From the NCBI RefSeq assembly GCF_031877795.1, contig NC_133958.1:3782001-3846000 (forward strand): a DNA stretch of 64,000 nt, in the 5' to 3' direction. This document shows positions 63,006 to 64,000 of this stretch, piece after piece; position 1 is the stretch's first letter; the number at the start of each line of letters is the position of its first letter. Position numbers and translations under genes: made by a program. Source of the stretch: Strix aluco. Its lineage: Eukaryota > Chordata > Aves > Strigiformes > Strigidae. The notes under the pieces were generated by a model, which saw only the letters and a list, made by a program, of their open reading frames with translations, was not told the DNA's origin and made no database searches.

Positions 63006-64000
63006 AAAACCACATTCTTTGTCTTGAAAATACAGGTCCTTTGTGCCAGGATCAAAATCAAGGTACACCAAAACCAGTAAATCCATACTCAGAGAATATT
63101 TTAAAAAGCATCAAGATCTTCTTCACTTATTAGTCTTTAGAAGGGGGAGAATTAACTTTTCTCAGTCTCTTTGAATACCTTGAAATCAGTGAAAGGAACA
63201 TAACAGCAGTACCAACAATCACAACAAAAAGATATCTTGGGAAGGGGAGGGGGGGGAAAACAACACTTGTGCATAGACTTAACTGATAACATGCTGCATC
63301 CCTAGGAAGCACAGAGGCAGTCACAGGTGGAAAGAGCCTTCCTTGCCACCACCTTTCTGAGGCACGTTGCAGGAAGGGGAGGAGCTGAGATACAGAACTG
63401 CAAAGGGCCTTGACTAGTTCTTGTTTGGGGTTGGTTGTTTTTGTTTTGATTTGAAATCTCCAAACCCTCATGGCCTGTACACAGAAATGCTTCTTTTTGG
63501 AGAAGGGTTGCAGTGTTACTGAGGGAACAGAAGTGTTCATTTTTTCCTTACTAATAAACCTACATAGGTGATCTAAATAAGTGAAAGAGAAGGCTCAGAC
63601 ACTTTTATGAAACACTTTTGCTTAACAAAAGCAGGAAGTTGAAAGCAAGCGTGTTAAAAACACTGCTGTCTATAGGATTTCCCTGTTATTTTTAATAGTG
63701 GGATTTAGCATCTGCTGGTTTAGATTCTTACTAAGGCGAAGCATTTTTATGCATTAATTAAGTTAACAAGCTATTATCCTTCAGTATCAGATGGAAGAAT
63801 TACACCTGCGCACATTTATTTCGAAAGGGATACGTAAATATAAGTCTTAGCTCAAGCCCTGTAGTTATCTTGTGAGTATCACTGAAGCCATTGTTACTAA
63901 AACATACATATAAAGCCAGCTGATCTAAAAAGAGCACAATCAGCTCTTTGGAATCATGTTTTTGTACTTTGAAGAGGCCTGTAATTTTACTAGCATTTTG

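Larger units (their letters stand above)
58461..64000. other. intergenic DNA upstream of PPP2R2A
   Basis: AT-rich, with no supported gene on either strand. It contains a MIR-like fragment at about 59088-59150, CR1-like relics at about 60925-61095 and 62880-63005, and a CAA run at about 62735-62750. Open frames are short and unrecognised. Confidence 0.75.

Noticed and set aside
63130-63540. 136-codon minus-strand frame upstream of PPP2R2A
   Set aside because: No known homology or conserved motif seen; mixed composition with a poly-G-like stretch and no gene context.
1-64000. Possible CRISPR arrays, bacterial operons, integrated viruses or recent mobile elements
   Set aside because: No regularly spaced repeats, no viral or transposase protein similarity, and no terminal repeats with target-site duplications were seen.

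Overview
This window is ordinary vertebrate nuclear DNA. It holds two complete protein-coding regions, both on the minus strand and arranged head to tail. PPP2R2A, the B55-alpha regulatory subunit of protein phosphatase 2A, has 10 coding exons between 57992 and 19920. BNIP3L (NIX), the mitophagy receptor of the outer mitochondrial membrane, has 6 coding exons between 12852 and 1255. I joined the exons by hand at splice sites. The joins give a 447-residue B55-alpha, the same length as the human protein, and a 215-residue NIX against 219 in human. The same order and relative orientation is known from human 8p21.2, so this is conserved synteny. Compact introns, few interspersed repeats, old CR1-like and MIR-like relics and the lack of L1/Alu-type elements suggest a bird or another sauropsid. 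The species cannot be fixed from sequence alone.

Layout: 1-1254 BNIP3L 3' UTR, running off the window; 1255-12852 BNIP3L coding exons and introns; about 12190-13240 CpG island over BNIP3L exon 1; about 13240-17200 intergenic; about 17200-19919 PPP2R2A 3' UTR; 19920-57992 PPP2R2A coding exons, including a 26.6 kb intron 2 (28856-55414); about 57690-58460 CpG island over PPP2R2A exon 1; about 58460-64000 upstream intergenic DNA with only repeat relics.

The two gene products are not known to share a pathway. B55-alpha directs PP2A to substrates such as mitotic phosphoproteins and tau. NIX recruits LC3/GABARAP to mitochondria. Their adjacency looks like inherited gene order rather than a functional cluster.

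The points most worth a second look are: a likely minor-spliceosome (U12-type) intron 6 and a GC-AG intron 9, both in PPP2R2A; a Thr in place of the regulatory PKA serine near the BNIP3L C-terminus; an inverted repeat that could fold over the BNIP3L start codon; a CpG-dense patch with overlapping ORFs just upstream of PPP2R2A exon 2; and promoter motifs (CRE, hypoxia-type cores, NRF1-like pairs). I saw no evidence of a new multi-gene system, CRISPR array, viral insertion or recent mobile element.
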